Source of the DNA: Streptomyces inusitatus
GTDB taxonomy: Bacteria; Actinomycetota; Actinomycetes; Streptomycetales; Streptomycetaceae
Assembly (NCBI RefSeq): GCF_014651115.1
Contig: NZ_BMWG01000013.1
Coordinates: 62,001-126,000, forward strand
Direction: 5' to 3'
Length of the DNA: 64,000 nucleotides
A model generated the notes under the pieces. It had not been told where the DNA came from. It did no database searches and saw nothing but the letters and a program-made list of their open reading frames with translations. Within the stretch, counting starts at the first letter, position 1. Each line of letters begins with the position of its first letter. This document shows positions 42,432 to 50,879 of the stretch, piece by piece. The position numbers were made by a program, and so were the translations under genes.

Positions 42432-42543
42432 CCCGCCCCCGCGCGGCCGTACGCCCCCGCCCCCCGCGCGGGACCGGACGGTTCCGGTTGCCCGATACAC
42501 TCGTTCCGTCCTCTGTCCGGCCTCAGCAACTGGAGTCAGCGTC

Positions 42544-43407
42544 GTGCGCATCGATCTGCACACCCACTCCACCGCTTCGGACGGTACGGACACCCCCGCC
42601 GAGCTGGTGCGCCACGCGGCCGAGGCCGGCCTCGACGTCGTCGCCCTCACCGACCACGACACCACCCGGGGCCACGCGGCGGCGCTCGCCGCGCTCCCCG
42701 AAGGGCTCACGCTGGTCACCGGGGCCGAGATCTCCTGCGCGCTCGACGGGGTGAGCCTGCACATGCTGGCGTATCTCTTCGACCCCGCCGAGCCCGAGCT
42801 GCTGCGCGAGCGCGAGCTGCTCCGCGACGACCGGGTGCCGCGCGCCCGTGCCATGGTCGGCAAGCTCCAGGAGCTGGGCGTACCCCTCACCTGGGACCGG
42901 GTCGCCGAGATAGCCGGTGACGGCTCCGTCGGCCGTCCGCACATCGCGACCGCGCTGGTCGAGCTGGGCGTCGTGCCGACCGTCTCCGACGCCTTCACCG
43001 CCGACTGGATCGCCGACGGCGGCCGGGCCCATGTCACCAAGCACGAACTCGACCCGTTCACCCTGGTCCGCCTGGTCAAGGCGGCCGGCGGGGTCGCCGT
43101 ATTCGCCCACCCCGGAGCCGCCAAGCGCGGCCGTACGGTGTCCGATGAGGCGATCGCCGGGCTGGCCGCCGCAGGGCTGGACGGCATAGAGGTCGACCAC
43201 ATGGACCACGACGGTCCGACCCGCGCCCGGCTGAGCGCTCTCGCCGCCGACCTCGGGCTGCTCACCACCGGGTCCAGCGACTACCACGGCAGCCGCAAGG
43301 ACGTCGCGCTCGGCGCGTACACCACCGACCCGGAGATCTACGGCGAGATCACACGGCGCGCCACCGGGGCCTTCCCGGTCCCCGGCGCGGGGGGAATCCG
43401 CGCGTAA
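42544..43407 (+). CDS. PHP-domain metal-dependent phosphoesterase
   Basis: Phosphoesterase of the PHP family (287 aa), similar to E. coli RNase AM/YciV-type 3',5'-nucleotide bisphosphate phosphatases. The metal ligands are visible: DLHTHST (His6, His8), Asp13 in SDG, TDHD (Asp37, His38, Asp39), GAEIS, VFAHPG and the C-terminal GSSDYHG. An insertion between residues 95 and 180 is typical of this subfamily. It starts with GTG 42544 after a GGAG site. The marC-like gene follows after about 105 nt. Confidence 0.86.
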   Translation: MRIDLHTHSTASDGTDTPAELVRHAAEAGLDVVALTDHDTTRGHAAALAALPEGLTLVTGAEISCALDGVSLHMLAYLFDPAEPELLRERELLRDDRVPRARAMVGKLQELGVPLTWDRVAEIAGDGSVGRPHIATALVELGVVPTVSDAFTADWIADGGRAHVTKHELDPFTLVRLVKAAGGVAVFAHPGAAKRGRTVSDEAIAGLAAAGLDGIEVDHMDHDGPTRARLSALAADLGLLTTGSSDYHGSRKDVALGAYTTDPEIYGEITRRATGAFPVPGAGGIRA

Positions 43408-43513
43408 CGCGCGTGAGCGACCGGCTTCCGTGAGCAACCGGCTCCCGTGAGCGACCGGGCTCCGCGCCCCCTCCTCCACCTCTTCTTCCGCTTCTCCTCG
43501 CAAGGCCCTCAAC

Positions 43514-44119
43514 GTGTTCGACGCTGCCGTCTTCGGCTCCCTCTTTCTGACCCTTTTCGTGATCATGGATCCGCCCGGGGTCACTCCGATCTTCCTCGCC
43601 CTGACCTCCGGCCGGCCCGCCAAGGTGCAGCGCCGGATGGCCTGGCAGGCCGTCGCGGTCGCCTTCGGCGTGATCGCCGTCTTCGGTCTGGTGGGCCAGC
43701 AGATCCTGGACTATCTGCATGTCTCCGTCCCGGCGCTGATGATCGCGGGCGGTCTGCTGCTCCTGCTCATCGCGCTGGATCTGCTCACCGGCAAGACCGA
43801 CGAGCCCAAGCAGACCAAGGACGTCAATGTCGCGCTCGTACCGCTGGGCATGCCCCTGCTGGCCGGGCCCGGCGCGATCGTCTCGGTGATCCTGGCGGTG
43901 CAGAACGCGGACGGCGCCTCGGGGCAGATCGCGGTCTGGTCGGCGATCGTGGCGATGCACGCGGTGCTCTGGGTGGCCATGCGCTACTCGCTGCTGATCA
44001 TTCGGGTGATCAAGGACGGCGGTGTGGTGCTGGTGACCCGGCTCGCCGGAATGATGCTCTCCGCGATCGCCGTGCAGCAGATCATCAACGGTGTCACCCA
44101 GGTCGTCCAGGGCTCCTGA
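43514..44119 (+). CDS. MarC-family integral membrane protein
   Basis: Six-helix membrane protein (201 aa) of the MarC/UPF0056 family. Diagnostic blocks are FLTLFVIMDPPGVTPIFLAL, GGLLLLLIALDLLTG, VPLGMPLLAGPGAIVSVIL and RLAGMMLSAIAVQQIINGV. Length fits. The family was once tied to multidrug resistance, but that was later withdrawn; function remains unknown. It starts with GTG 43514. A strong terminator follows. Confidence 0.9.
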   Translation: MFDAAVFGSLFLTLFVIMDPPGVTPIFLALTSGRPAKVQRRMAWQAVAVAFGVIAVFGLVGQQILDYLHVSVPALMIAGGLLLLLIALDLLTGKTDEPKQTKDVNVALVPLGMPLLAGPGAIVSVILAVQNADGASGQIAVWSAIVAMHAVLWVAMRYSLLIIRVIKDGGVVLVTRLAGMMLSAIAVQQIINGVTQVVQGS

Positions 44120-44146
44120 GCCCGACCGTCGCTCCGGTACCACAAG

Positions 44147-44181
44147 GACGCCCCCGTACGGATCATCCGTACGGGGGCGTC
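44147..44181. terminator. Convergent hairpin after the marC-like gene
   Basis: A perfect 16-bp stem (44147-44162, GACGCCCCCGTACGGA, with 44166-44181) and a 3-nt loop lie 28 nt after the stop and 25 nt before the end of the next, convergent small gene. Confidence 0.85.
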
Positions 44182-44205
44182 TCACATCATGAGCGCGTTT
44201 ACGCG

Positions 44206-44358
44206 TTACAAGGCCGATGATTCGACCGGTCGGATATAAATGCGCTGGCCGGTTGCGGCGGCCTGCTGCACGATCCGATTGACGGAGGCGGCGTCCACGA
44301 CGGTACTGTCCACGGCGCTGCCGTCGACGTCGTCCAGGCGCATGATCTCGAAGCGCAA
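44206..44358 (-). CDS. Small conserved-looking protein (50 aa), TTG start
   Basis: Short soluble protein reading (M)RFEIMRLDDVDGSAVDSTVV and then a helix ASVNRIVQQAAATGQRIYIRP. The TTG at 44358 has AAGGGAG 5 nt upstream, the best site in the frame; ATG at 44343 is an alternative. I recall near-identical 45-50 aa proteins in other Streptomyces. It is divergent from the NYN-domain gene, sharing an AT-rich gap. Function unknown. Confidence 0.72.
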   Translation of the reverse strand: MRFEIMRLDDVDGSAVDSTVVDAASVNRIVQQAAATGQRIYIRPVESSAL

Positions 44359-44509
44359 GGCTTCTCCCTTCGTCTGATCCTCCTGAGGAGAACTGGGTGT
44401 CACCAGGCACAACAGCGATGTAGCCTGCAAATATTCCCTACACTAAAGAAAATCTTTCCTTGTCTAACTACTGGCGGGTACCCGCGAACGGCCGGAAAAT
44501 GGGCTGCGT
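44359..44509. promoter_or_regulatory. AT-rich divergent promoter region
   Basis: This 151-bp gap is markedly more AT-rich than its surroundings around 44425-44470. It contains TACACT (44439-44444) on the plus strand and a small inverted repeat AAAGA-AAA-TCTTT near 44445-44457. It presumably carries promoters for both the 50-aa gene and the NYN-domain gene; exact elements are uncertain. Confidence 0.45.
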
Positions 44510-45493
44510 ATGAACGACGACCCCGAGTACGCCCCGGCCACCGGTTCGGACCACCACCCGGACGACCCGGACCACCACCCGGACCACCCTCTGGAGACGA
44601 GCGACGCACTGGCCGCGCTCGCCGCCCGGGTCGACCACACCAACGAGCTGCTCCAGCGCATGCTCGCGGAGGTCGCCAAGACGCCCTCCACCCACGCGAT
44701 CTTCGTCGACGCGGGCTATGTCTACGCCGCCGCCGGCCTGCTGGTCACGGGCACCGAGGACCGGCGCTCCTTCGACCTCGACGCCGAAGGCATGATCGAC
44801 GCCTTCATCGACAAGGCCCGCACGATCTTCGCGGACAGCAGACTGCTCCGCGTCTACTGGTACGACGGCGCCCGGCGGCGCATCCACACACCCGAGCAGC
44901 AGTCCATCGCCGAACTGCCCGATGTGAAGGTCCGGCTGGGCAATCTCAACGCCAACAACCAGCAGAAGGGCGTCGACTCCCTCATCCGCACGGACCTGGA
45001 GTCACTCGCCCGCCAGCGCGCGATCAGCGACGCGGCGCTCGTCGGCGGCGACGAGGACCTCGTCTCGGCGGTGGAGGCGGCGCAGGGGTACGGGGCCCGC
45101 GTCCATCTGTGGGGCATCGAGGCGGGCGACGGCCGCAACCAGGCGGAGCCGCTGCTGTGGGAGGTCGACAGCCAGCGCACCTTCGACCTGGAGTTCTGCC
45201 GCCCGTACATCACCCGCCGTCCCGTGACGGTGTACGAGAACGAGGGCGCGCCGCCGCCGTCCCGCGACGAGGTGCGGTTCGTCGGCGCGCAGATCGCGGC
45301 CACCTGGCTGGTGGAGCGCGGCCGGGAGGCGATGGCGGAGCTGCTGCCGGGCCACCCCTATCTGCCGGGGCCGGTCGACCAGGATCTGCTGAATGAGGCG
45401 GAGCGGCTGCTCCAGCGCTCGCTGCGCGGACACGGGGTGCTCAGAAGGGCGCTCCGGGACGGCTTCTGGCAGCACCTCCAGGCGCAGTTCTGA
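44510..45493 (+). CDS. NYN-domain (PIN-like) protein
   Basis: Predicted cytoplasmic RNase-fold protein (327 aa). Residues 1-30 are His/Asp/Pro-rich. The NYN domain spans about 60-235: the first acidic residue in HAIFVDAGYVYAAAG, then GNLNANNQQKGVDSLIRTDLESLA, and VGGDEDLVSAVEAAQGYGARVHLWG with the conserved acidic pair. A C-terminal helical region (about 250-327) could bind RNA or protein. NYN proteins cleave or process RNA; the substrate is unknown. It stands alone downstream of an AT-rich promoter region. Confidence 0.82.
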   Translation: MNDDPEYAPATGSDHHPDDPDHHPDHPLETSDALAALAARVDHTNELLQRMLAEVAKTPSTHAIFVDAGYVYAAAGLLVTGTEDRRSFDLDAEGMIDAFIDKARTIFADSRLLRVYWYDGARRRIHTPEQQSIAELPDVKVRLGNLNANNQQKGVDSLIRTDLESLARQRAISDAALVGGDEDLVSAVEAAQGYGARVHLWGIEAGDGRNQAEPLLWEVDSQRTFDLEFCRPYITRRPVTVYENEGAPPPSRDEVRFVGAQIAATWLVERGREAMAELLPGHPYLPGPVDQDLLNEAERLLQRSLRGHGVLRRALRDGFWQHLQAQF

Positions 45494-45532
45494 GCCGTCG
45501 CGCGCCCCCGGCCACCTGCCAGGGCCCGCGGG

Positions 45533-46387
45533 TCAGTGCAGGTCCCAGAAGGCCGTGACCGCCGCCGCCGTCTCCCGCGGACGGTCGGTGTTGGGGGAGT
45601 GCTCCGCCCCGGCGATCACGGTCCTGGGCGCGCCGAGCCGCAGCGCCATCTCGTCGAGCAGCGGTACCGGCCAGGTGTCGTCGCGCTCGCCGCTGATCAC
45701 ATGCTTGGGCAGGGCCCGTACGGCGTGCAGCTCCGCCACGCGGTCGGGCTCGGCCGCCAGCTGCCGGCCGGTGGCGATCAGCTGTACGGGGTTGTGGCGC
45801 AGCCAGCGGAGCCGCAGATCCTCCCGGCCCTCCAGGGCCGCCTGCTCGGGCGGCTCGGCCGCCCGCATCGCGTCCCAGACCGCGTCCATCCCCATCCCCA
45901 GCACCGTCAGCGCGTCGCGGAGCAGCCGGATCCGCTCCTGCTGCGCGGGGCTGACCCGGGCGGGCCCCGAGGACATGGCCGTGTACGTACGGAACGGGGT
46001 GTGGTCGAGGAGTACGGCGGCGCGGGCGATCTGGCCGCCGAGGGAGTGCCCGAGCAGATGGACCGGGCCGTCGCCGACGGCCTCGGCCTGGGCGAGCACA
46101 TCGAGCGCCAGCTCGGTCCTGGCGTAGGCGTCCTCGTCGGCGGGGCCCTCGGTCTCGTACTGCCCGCGCCCGTCGACGGCGACCGCCCGGTAACCCGCGA
46201 GGGTGAGGGGTTCGAGCATCGCGATGAAGTCCTCCTTGCTCCCGGTGAAACCGGGGAGGAGGAGCGCGGTGCCCCTGGCCGGCCCGCCGTCGGGGACCGC
46301 GTCGAGCACGGCGAAGCCGCCGCGCGAGGTGTGCAGCGTACGGGCTCGCGCGCAGGCGGGGGGCAGGAAGGTCGGCGGCCGGCTCAT
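45533..46387 (-). CDS. Alpha/beta hydrolase
   Basis: Alpha/beta-hydrolase fold protein (284 aa). Visible: the strand-turn LLLPGFTGSKEDF (oxyanion region), AVAVDGRGQYETEG, the nucleophile elbow LLGHSLGGQIARAA, an acid-bearing loop ISGERDDTWPV and the His region GAEHSPNTDRP. ATG 46387 is preferred over 46426 because the upstream residues are low-complexity. Substrate unknown. It lies convergent to the NYN-domain gene and 125 nt after the helicase gene ends on the same strand. Confidence 0.83.
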   Translation of the reverse strand: MSRPPTFLPPACARARTLHTSRGGFAVLDAVPDGGPARGTALLLPGFTGSKEDFIAMLEPLTLAGYRAVAVDGRGQYETEGPADEDAYARTELALDVLAQAEAVGDGPVHLLGHSLGGQIARAAVLLDHTPFRTYTAMSSGPARVSPAQQERIRLLRDALTVLGMGMDAVWDAMRAAEPPEQAALEGREDLRLRWLRHNPVQLIATGRQLAAEPDRVAELHAVRALPKHVISGERDDTWPVPLLDEMALRLGAPRTVIAGAEHSPNTDRPRETAAAVTAFWDLH

Positions 46388-46464
46388 GCCCCCGAGGCTA
46401 CCCATCCCGCCCCGCCCCGGCCGCACGGGGGAGCCGCGCGGGCACGGGGGTACGGGGGGTACGC

Positions 46465-46504
46465 CGAAGGCCCGGCCCCCTGATCGGGGACCGGGCCTTT
46501 CGGG
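46465..46504 (-). terminator. Hairpin after the helicase gene
   Basis: On the minus strand AAGGCCCGGTCCCC pairs with GGGGCCGGGCCTT (one bulge) over a short loop, 8 nt after the helicase stop codon. Confidence 0.7.
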
Positions 46505-46512
46505 CGCACCGA

Positions 46513-48717
46513 TCAGGCGTCGGGCGCGGCTACGGCCTTGACGGCCGCCTTGCGGGTGCGGCGACGCGGCTTGACCTCGGCCTCGGTCTCCGCCGCCTCG
46601 GCGGCGACGGGCTCGGCCTTGGCGACGGCCTTGCGCGTACGGCGGGGCTTGGCCTCGACCGCTTCCGGCTCGGCGGTGGCGACTGCCTTGACGGCGGCCT
46701 TGCGGGTGCGGCGCGGCTTGACCTCCGCCTCGGCCTCGGCCGCGACGGGCTCGGCGGTGGTGACTGCCTTGACGGCGGCCTTGCGCGTACGGCGGGGCTT
46801 GGTCTCGGTCTTGACCTCGGTCTCGACGGCTTCCACCGTGGCGTCGGGTGTGGCGACGGCCTTGACGGCGGCCTTGCGGGTGCGGCGCGGCTTGACCTCC
46901 GGCTCCGGCTCCGCCTCGACCGCGACGGGCTCGGCGGTGGCGACGGCCTTGACGGCGGCCTTGCGCGTACGGCGCGGCTTGGTCTCGGCCTCGACCGCGA
47001 CGGGCTCCGCCGCCGGGGTCACCACCGGCTCGACGAACGCCACGACCGCCGGGGCGGCCTCCGCCGGCTCCACGGCCTTGACGGCGCGGGTACGGCGGCG
47101 GCGCGGCTGCCTGGCCTCGGTCTCGGCCACGGCGTCCGCGACGACCTCGGCGACGGCGACGGCAGCGACCGGAGCCTGGGCCTGGGCCTGGGGCTGGGCG
47201 ACGGCCTCCGACGAGGCGCCGACCCGGGTACGGCGGCGACGCCTCGGGGTGCGGGGCTCCGACACCGTCTCCGGGGCGCTCGGGGCGCCCGTGGTGACGG
47301 CGGCGGGGGCCGGGGCGGCCGAGTCCGCGCCGCCACGGGTGCGACGGCGCTGACGCGGCGTCCTGGTGCGCGCGGGGCGCTCCTCCTGGACCGGGGCGGC
47401 GGCGGGCCGGCGGTTGCGCGGCCCCGTCTCGCCCAGGTCCTCGACGGCCTCGGCGGCCAGCCCGGCCCGGGTGCGCTCGGCACGCGGCAGCACACCCTTG
47501 GTGCCCGCCGGGATGCCCAGCTCCTCGAAGAGGTGCGGCGAGGTCGAGTACGTCTCCGGCGGGTCCGGGAAGCCCAGGTCCAGCGCCTTGTTGATCAGCT
47601 GCCAGCGCGGGATGTCGTCCCAGTCGACCAGAGTGACCGCGGTGCCGGACTTGCCGGCGCGGCCGGTGCGGCCGACGCGGTGCAGATAGGTCTTCTCGTC
47701 CTCGGGGGACTGGTAGTTGATGACGTGCGTCACACCGTCGACGTCGATGCCCCGGGCGGCGACGTCGGTGCAGACGAGGACGTCGACCTTGCCGTTGCGG
47801 AAGGCGCGCAGGGCCTGCTCGCGCGCGCCCTGGCCGAGGTCGCCGTGGACCGCGCCGGAGGCGAAGCCGCGCTGGGCGAGCTGGTCCGCGATGTCCGCGG
47901 CCGTGCGCTTGGTACGGCAGAAGATCATGGCGAGCCCGCGGCCCTCGGACTGGAGGATCCGCGAGACCATCTCGGGCTTGTCCATCGAGTGCGCGCGGTA
48001 GACGCGCTGCGTGATGTTGGCGACGGTCGCGCCCTCGTCGTCCGGCGCGGTGGCGCGGATGTGCGTGGGCTGCGACATGTAGCGACGGGCCAGGCCGATG
48101 ACCGCGCCCGGCATGGTCGCCGAGAACAGCATCGTCTGACGGCGCGGGGGCAGATGCTGGATGATCTTCTCGACGTCCGGGAGGAAGCCCAGGTCGAGCA
48201 TCTCGTCGGCCTCGTCGAGGACGAGCACCCGCACCTTGGAGAGGTCGAGCTTCTTCTGGCCCGCGAGGTCGAGCAGCCGGCCGGGGGTGCCGACGATCAC
48301 GTCGACGCCCTTGCGGAGCGCCTCGACCTGGGGCTCGTAGGCCCGGCCGCCGTAGATCGCCAGCACGCGCACATTGCGCACCTTGCCGGCGGTCAGCAGG
48401 TCATTGGTGACCTGGGTGCACAGCTCGCGGGTGGGAACGACCACCAGGGCCTGCGGGGCGTCGGTCAGCTGCTCGGGCTTGGCCCGGCCCGCCTCGACGT
48501 CCGCCGGAACGGTGACGCGCTCCAGGATCGGGAGGCCGAAACCGAGCGTCTTGCCGGTGCCGGTCTTGGCCTGGCCGATCACATCGGTACCGGAGAGCGC
48601 TACGGGGAGCGTCATCTCCTGGATCGGGAAGGGGTGCACGATGCCGACGGCTTCGAGCGCTTCGGCGGTCTCGGCCAGGATGCCGAGATCCCGGAACGTC
48701 GTTTGCTGCGTAGTCAG
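46513..48717 (-). CDS. DEAD-box RNA helicase (RhlE-like) with repeated basic/acidic tail
   Basis: ATP-dependent RNA helicase (734 aa from 48717). Q-motif with upstream Phe (TTFRDLG and Gln33), motif I AKTGTGKT (50-57), PTRELC, GTPGRLLDL, DEAD, SAT, and HRVGRTGR are intact. After about residue 430 an Arg/Ala-rich tail contains six copies of a KPRRTRKA unit alternating with acidic stretches. Start: no ATG/GTG/TTG lies near the domain; CTG at 48717 has GAGG 7 nt upstream, while GTG at 48774 lacks a site. The long upstream region suggests an extended leader. Same position as rhlE (Rv3211) in mycobacteria. Confidence 0.88.
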   Translation of the reverse strand: MTTQQTTFRDLGILAETAEALEAVGIVHPFPIQEMTLPVALSGTDVIGQAKTGTGKTLGFGLPILERVTVPADVEAGRAKPEQLTDAPQALVVVPTRELCTQVTNDLLTAGKVRNVRVLAIYGGRAYEPQVEALRKGVDVIVGTPGRLLDLAGQKKLDLSKVRVLVLDEADEMLDLGFLPDVEKIIQHLPPRRQTMLFSATMPGAVIGLARRYMSQPTHIRATAPDDEGATVANITQRVYRAHSMDKPEMVSRILQSEGRGLAMIFCRTKRTAADIADQLAQRGFASGAVHGDLGQGAREQALRAFRNGKVDVLVCTDVAARGIDVDGVTHVINYQSPEDEKTYLHRVGRTGRAGKSGTAVTLVDWDDIPRWQLINKALDLGFPDPPETYSTSPHLFEELGIPAGTKGVLPRAERTRAGLAAEAVEDLGETGPRNRRPAAAPVQEERPARTRTPRQRRRTRGGADSAAPAPAAVTTGAPSAPETVSEPRTPRRRRRTRVGASSEAVAQPQAQAQAPVAAVAVAEVVADAVAETEARQPRRRRTRAVKAVEPAEAAPAVVAFVEPVVTPAAEPVAVEAETKPRRTRKAAVKAVATAEPVAVEAEPEPEVKPRRTRKAAVKAVATPDATVEAVETEVKTETKPRRTRKAAVKAVTTAEPVAAEAEAEVKPRRTRKAAVKAVATAEPEAVEAKPRRTRKAVAKAEPVAAEAAETEAEVKPRRRTRKAAVKAVAAPDA
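46517..47000 (-). repeat. Coding tandem repeat in the helicase tail
   Basis: Six degenerate repeats of about 66-90 bp encode KPRRTRKAAVKAVATAEP followed by a variable Glu/Val/Ala stretch. Copies share long blocks of near-identical DNA (TTGACGGCGGCCTTGCG recurs), so recombination or slippage could change the number. Alternating Lys/Arg and Glu runs suggest a disordered nucleic-acid-binding tail. Confidence 0.85.
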
Positions 48718-49162
48718 GGTATTGCCTCTTCTGTGAGACGCGACGCGAGGCGAACGAAGGGGGTCGTACCGCACCCGGGTATCGGGCCGGCCGTGGGTTG
48801 GCCGGACGGTGCGGGACCACTGCCGTCGCTCTAGCCGCTTTCGCCGCTGAGGGGGCCCCTCATCCACGGTCTGCGCGACTGGCGCACGGTCCGCGTGGAG
48901 GGCGGTCGGTTCGGAGCCGATCGTGCTACCGACCGGGCATCCTCATGAGAGATCAGAAGGAATGAATCCCTCAGTCAAACACTGTGATCGCCCACCGAGA
49001 ATCAGAAAAACGCTCAGCGGGCGCAATACCACTGTACCCCGGATTCGCGCATGTGTGTTGGGCGATTTCGTAGGAACCGTGGTGCCGAAGGGGTACGGGA
49101 GAGCCCCTGGCCCGGCTGACCAGCCCCTTACGAGGAGGTGCGGGCGGGCTATTGTGCGCTTC
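48718..49162. other. 445-bp divergent region: helicase leader and ferritin-like promoter
   Basis: No gene is supported. On the minus strand a -10-like TACAGT at 49031-49036 would give the helicase mRNA a leader near 300 nt, which could carry cold- or autoregulation. On the plus strand GAGGAGG lies at 49132-49138 and a TATTGT at 49150-49155 sits 7 nt before ATG 49163, allowing either a distant ribosome site or leaderless initiation for the ferritin-like gene. Confidence 0.4.
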
Positions 49163-49969
49163 ATGGAGACGCCTGACAACGCCGCTCGGCCCATTGACCC
49201 CGCAAAGCCCGAGGACCCCGCAAAGCCCGCGGAGACCACTGACTCCGCAGACACCACCGACACGGTGGTGCACACCGGTATCGCGGCCCAGAACTGGGAC
49301 ACGGCCTCCGTCGAGCCCCAGTACCGGGCCGCCGTCGTGGATCTCCTGGGCGCGCTCGCCTATGGAGAGCTGGCCGCTTTTGAACGGCTCGCGGAGGACG
49401 CCAAACTCGCGCCGACCCTCGGCGACAAGGCGGAACTGGCGAAGATGGCCTCCGCCGAATTCCATCACTTCGAGCGGCTGCGGGACCGGCTCTCCGCGAT
49501 CGACACCGACCCGACTGCCGCCATGGAGCCCTTCGCCCAGGCGCTGGACGACTTCCACCGCCAGACCGCGCCGTCCGACTGGCTGGAGGGCCTGGTCAAG
49601 GCGTACGTCGGCGACTCGATCGCCAGTGACTTCTACCGTGAGGTCGCCGCCCGGCTCGACTCCGACACCCGCGCCCTGGTGCTCGCGGTGCTCGACGACA
49701 CCGGCCACGGGAACTTCGCCGTGGAGAAGGTGCGCGCGGCCATCGAGGCCGACCCCCGCCTCGGCGGACGGCTCGCGCTGTGGGCGCGGCGGCTGATGGG
49801 CGAGGCGCTCTCCCAGGCCCAGCGGGTCGTGGCGGAGCGCGACGCGCTCTCCACCATGCTGGTCGGCGGGGTCGCCGACGGCTTCGACCTGGCGGCGGTC
49901 GGCGAGATGTTCGCCAGGATCACCAAGGCCCACACCAAGCGGATGGCGGCCCTGGGGCTCGCGGCCTGA
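49163..49969 (+). CDS. Ferritin-like fold protein (Rv3210c-like)
   Basis: Predicted four-helix-bundle protein (268 aa). An N-terminal tail of about 60 residues rich in Pro, Lys, Asp and Thr (PAKPEDPAKPAETTDSADTTDT) precedes the helical core. Candidate metal residues include Glu in YGELAAFERL and the ExxH-like AEFHHFERL; the second half has DSIASDFYREVA and a C-terminal pair of long helices. It resembles tRNA hydroxylase/ferritin-like proteins next to rhlE in mycobacteria. The substrate and whether iron is bound are unknown. Confidence 0.78.
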   Translation: METPDNAARPIDPAKPEDPAKPAETTDSADTTDTVVHTGIAAQNWDTASVEPQYRAAVVDLLGALAYGELAAFERLAEDAKLAPTLGDKAELAKMASAEFHHFERLRDRLSAIDTDPTAAMEPFAQALDDFHRQTAPSDWLEGLVKAYVGDSIASDFYREVAARLDSDTRALVLAVLDDTGHGNFAVEKVRAAIEADPRLGGRLALWARRLMGEALSQAQRVVAERDALSTMLVGGVADGFDLAAVGEMFARITKAHTKRMAALGLAA

Positions 49970-50056
49970 CCCGCCGGGGCGGTCCGGCCGGAAGGTCACC
50001 CGCGCGGCGTCGGCTGCTGAGGACGGCATGTCGAGGACGGGGAGGCCGGCGGCCGC

Positions 50057-50323
50057 TCAGTAACGCAGCGCCCCGCGCAGCCGCGCCGGGGGTCTCAGCA
50101 GCAGCGACAGCAGGACGGCCCCGATGAGCAGCGCGCCCACCAGGGTCCCCAGCAGCTGTCCGGGGCCGAGCGCCAGATGCGTCACCCAGGCTCCGAAGAG
50201 CGCGCCGATCGGGCCCGCGAGGAAGACCGCCCGGCGGGCCGGGAGCCGGGCGGAGAACTGGCGGTGGGCCGCCCAGGCGAGGCCGAGACCCAGCAGAACC
50301 GAGCCGAGCACTTCCAGCAGCAC
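50057..50323 (-). CDS. Small membrane protein (88 aa), GlsB/YeaQ-like pattern
   Basis: Predicted three-helix membrane protein. The GTG at 50323 has GAGGTG about 7 nt upstream. Helices lie at about residues 4-19, 32-52 and 55-75; the middle has GPIGALFGAWVTHL, recalling the Gly-rich helices of transglycosylase-associated GlsB/YeaQ proteins. It ends in a basic stretch RPPARLRGALRY. Function unknown. Confidence 0.68.
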   Translation of the reverse strand: MLLEVLGSVLLGLGLAWAAHRQFSARLPARRAVFLAGPIGALFGAWVTHLALGPGQLLGTLVGALLIGAVLLSLLLRPPARLRGALRY

Positions 50324-50445
50324 TGCCGATCACCTCGCGGACACGGGTGGGGATGGGGCGGTCACAGCCCGTACTACCCGCTGACCTCGACAAGCAACCC
50401 TCCGGCGGGCACCGGCGTGTCGGAAGTCCCGCCCCGGCACGCGCC

Positions 50446-50481
50446 AGGGGCCCGGGCGGAATCACTCCCGCCCGGGCCCCT
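50446..50481 (-). terminator. Hairpin downstream of the DUF3107 gene
   Basis: A perfect 14-bp stem (50446-50459, AGGGGCCCGGGCGG, with 50468-50481) with an 8-nt loop lies 42 nt after the minus-strand DUF3107 stop. Confidence 0.75.
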
Positions 50482-50523
50482 TGGCCGTACTTCTTCTCCC
50501 GCGTGGTGCGCCCAGGGGACTCC

Positions 50524-50751
50524 CTAGAGCGCGCCGAAGCCCACACGCCGTGTCGCGGGCTCACCGATCTCGACGTAGGCGATCCGGTCCGCCGGGATCA
50601 GGACCCTGCGGCCCTTGTCGTCCGCGAGGCTGAGCAGCCGCGCCTTGCCGGCGAGCGCGTCACCCACCGCGCGCTCGACCTCCTCGGCGGACTGCCCGCT
50701 CTCCAGAACGATCTCCCGGGGTGCGTGCTGCACGCCGATCTTGACCTCCAC
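50524..50751 (-). CDS. DUF3107 small protein (TB9.4-like)
   Basis: Conserved actinobacterial protein (75 aa). The GTG at 50751 has GGAGGG about 8 nt upstream and gives MEVKIGVQHAPREIVLESGQ. The sequence SAEEVERAVGDALAGKARLLSLADDKGRRVLIPADRIAYVEIG is the DUF3107 signature. It corresponds to Rv3208A (TB9.4), also beside a TetR gene and moeZ. Function unknown. Confidence 0.88.
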   Translation of the reverse strand: MEVKIGVQHAPREIVLESGQSAEEVERAVGDALAGKARLLSLADDKGRRVLIPADRIAYVEIGEPATRRVGFGAL

Positions 50752-50879
50752 GGCTATGTCCCTCCGAACGGTCAGCGTTGCGCGGTCGGCCGCGCCGTAC
50801 CCAGCACACATTAGCCGGGCCGGAGCACTCGCCCACCGCCCAGGGGAACGCCAAGAGCGAACAACCGGCGCCCCCGGGG

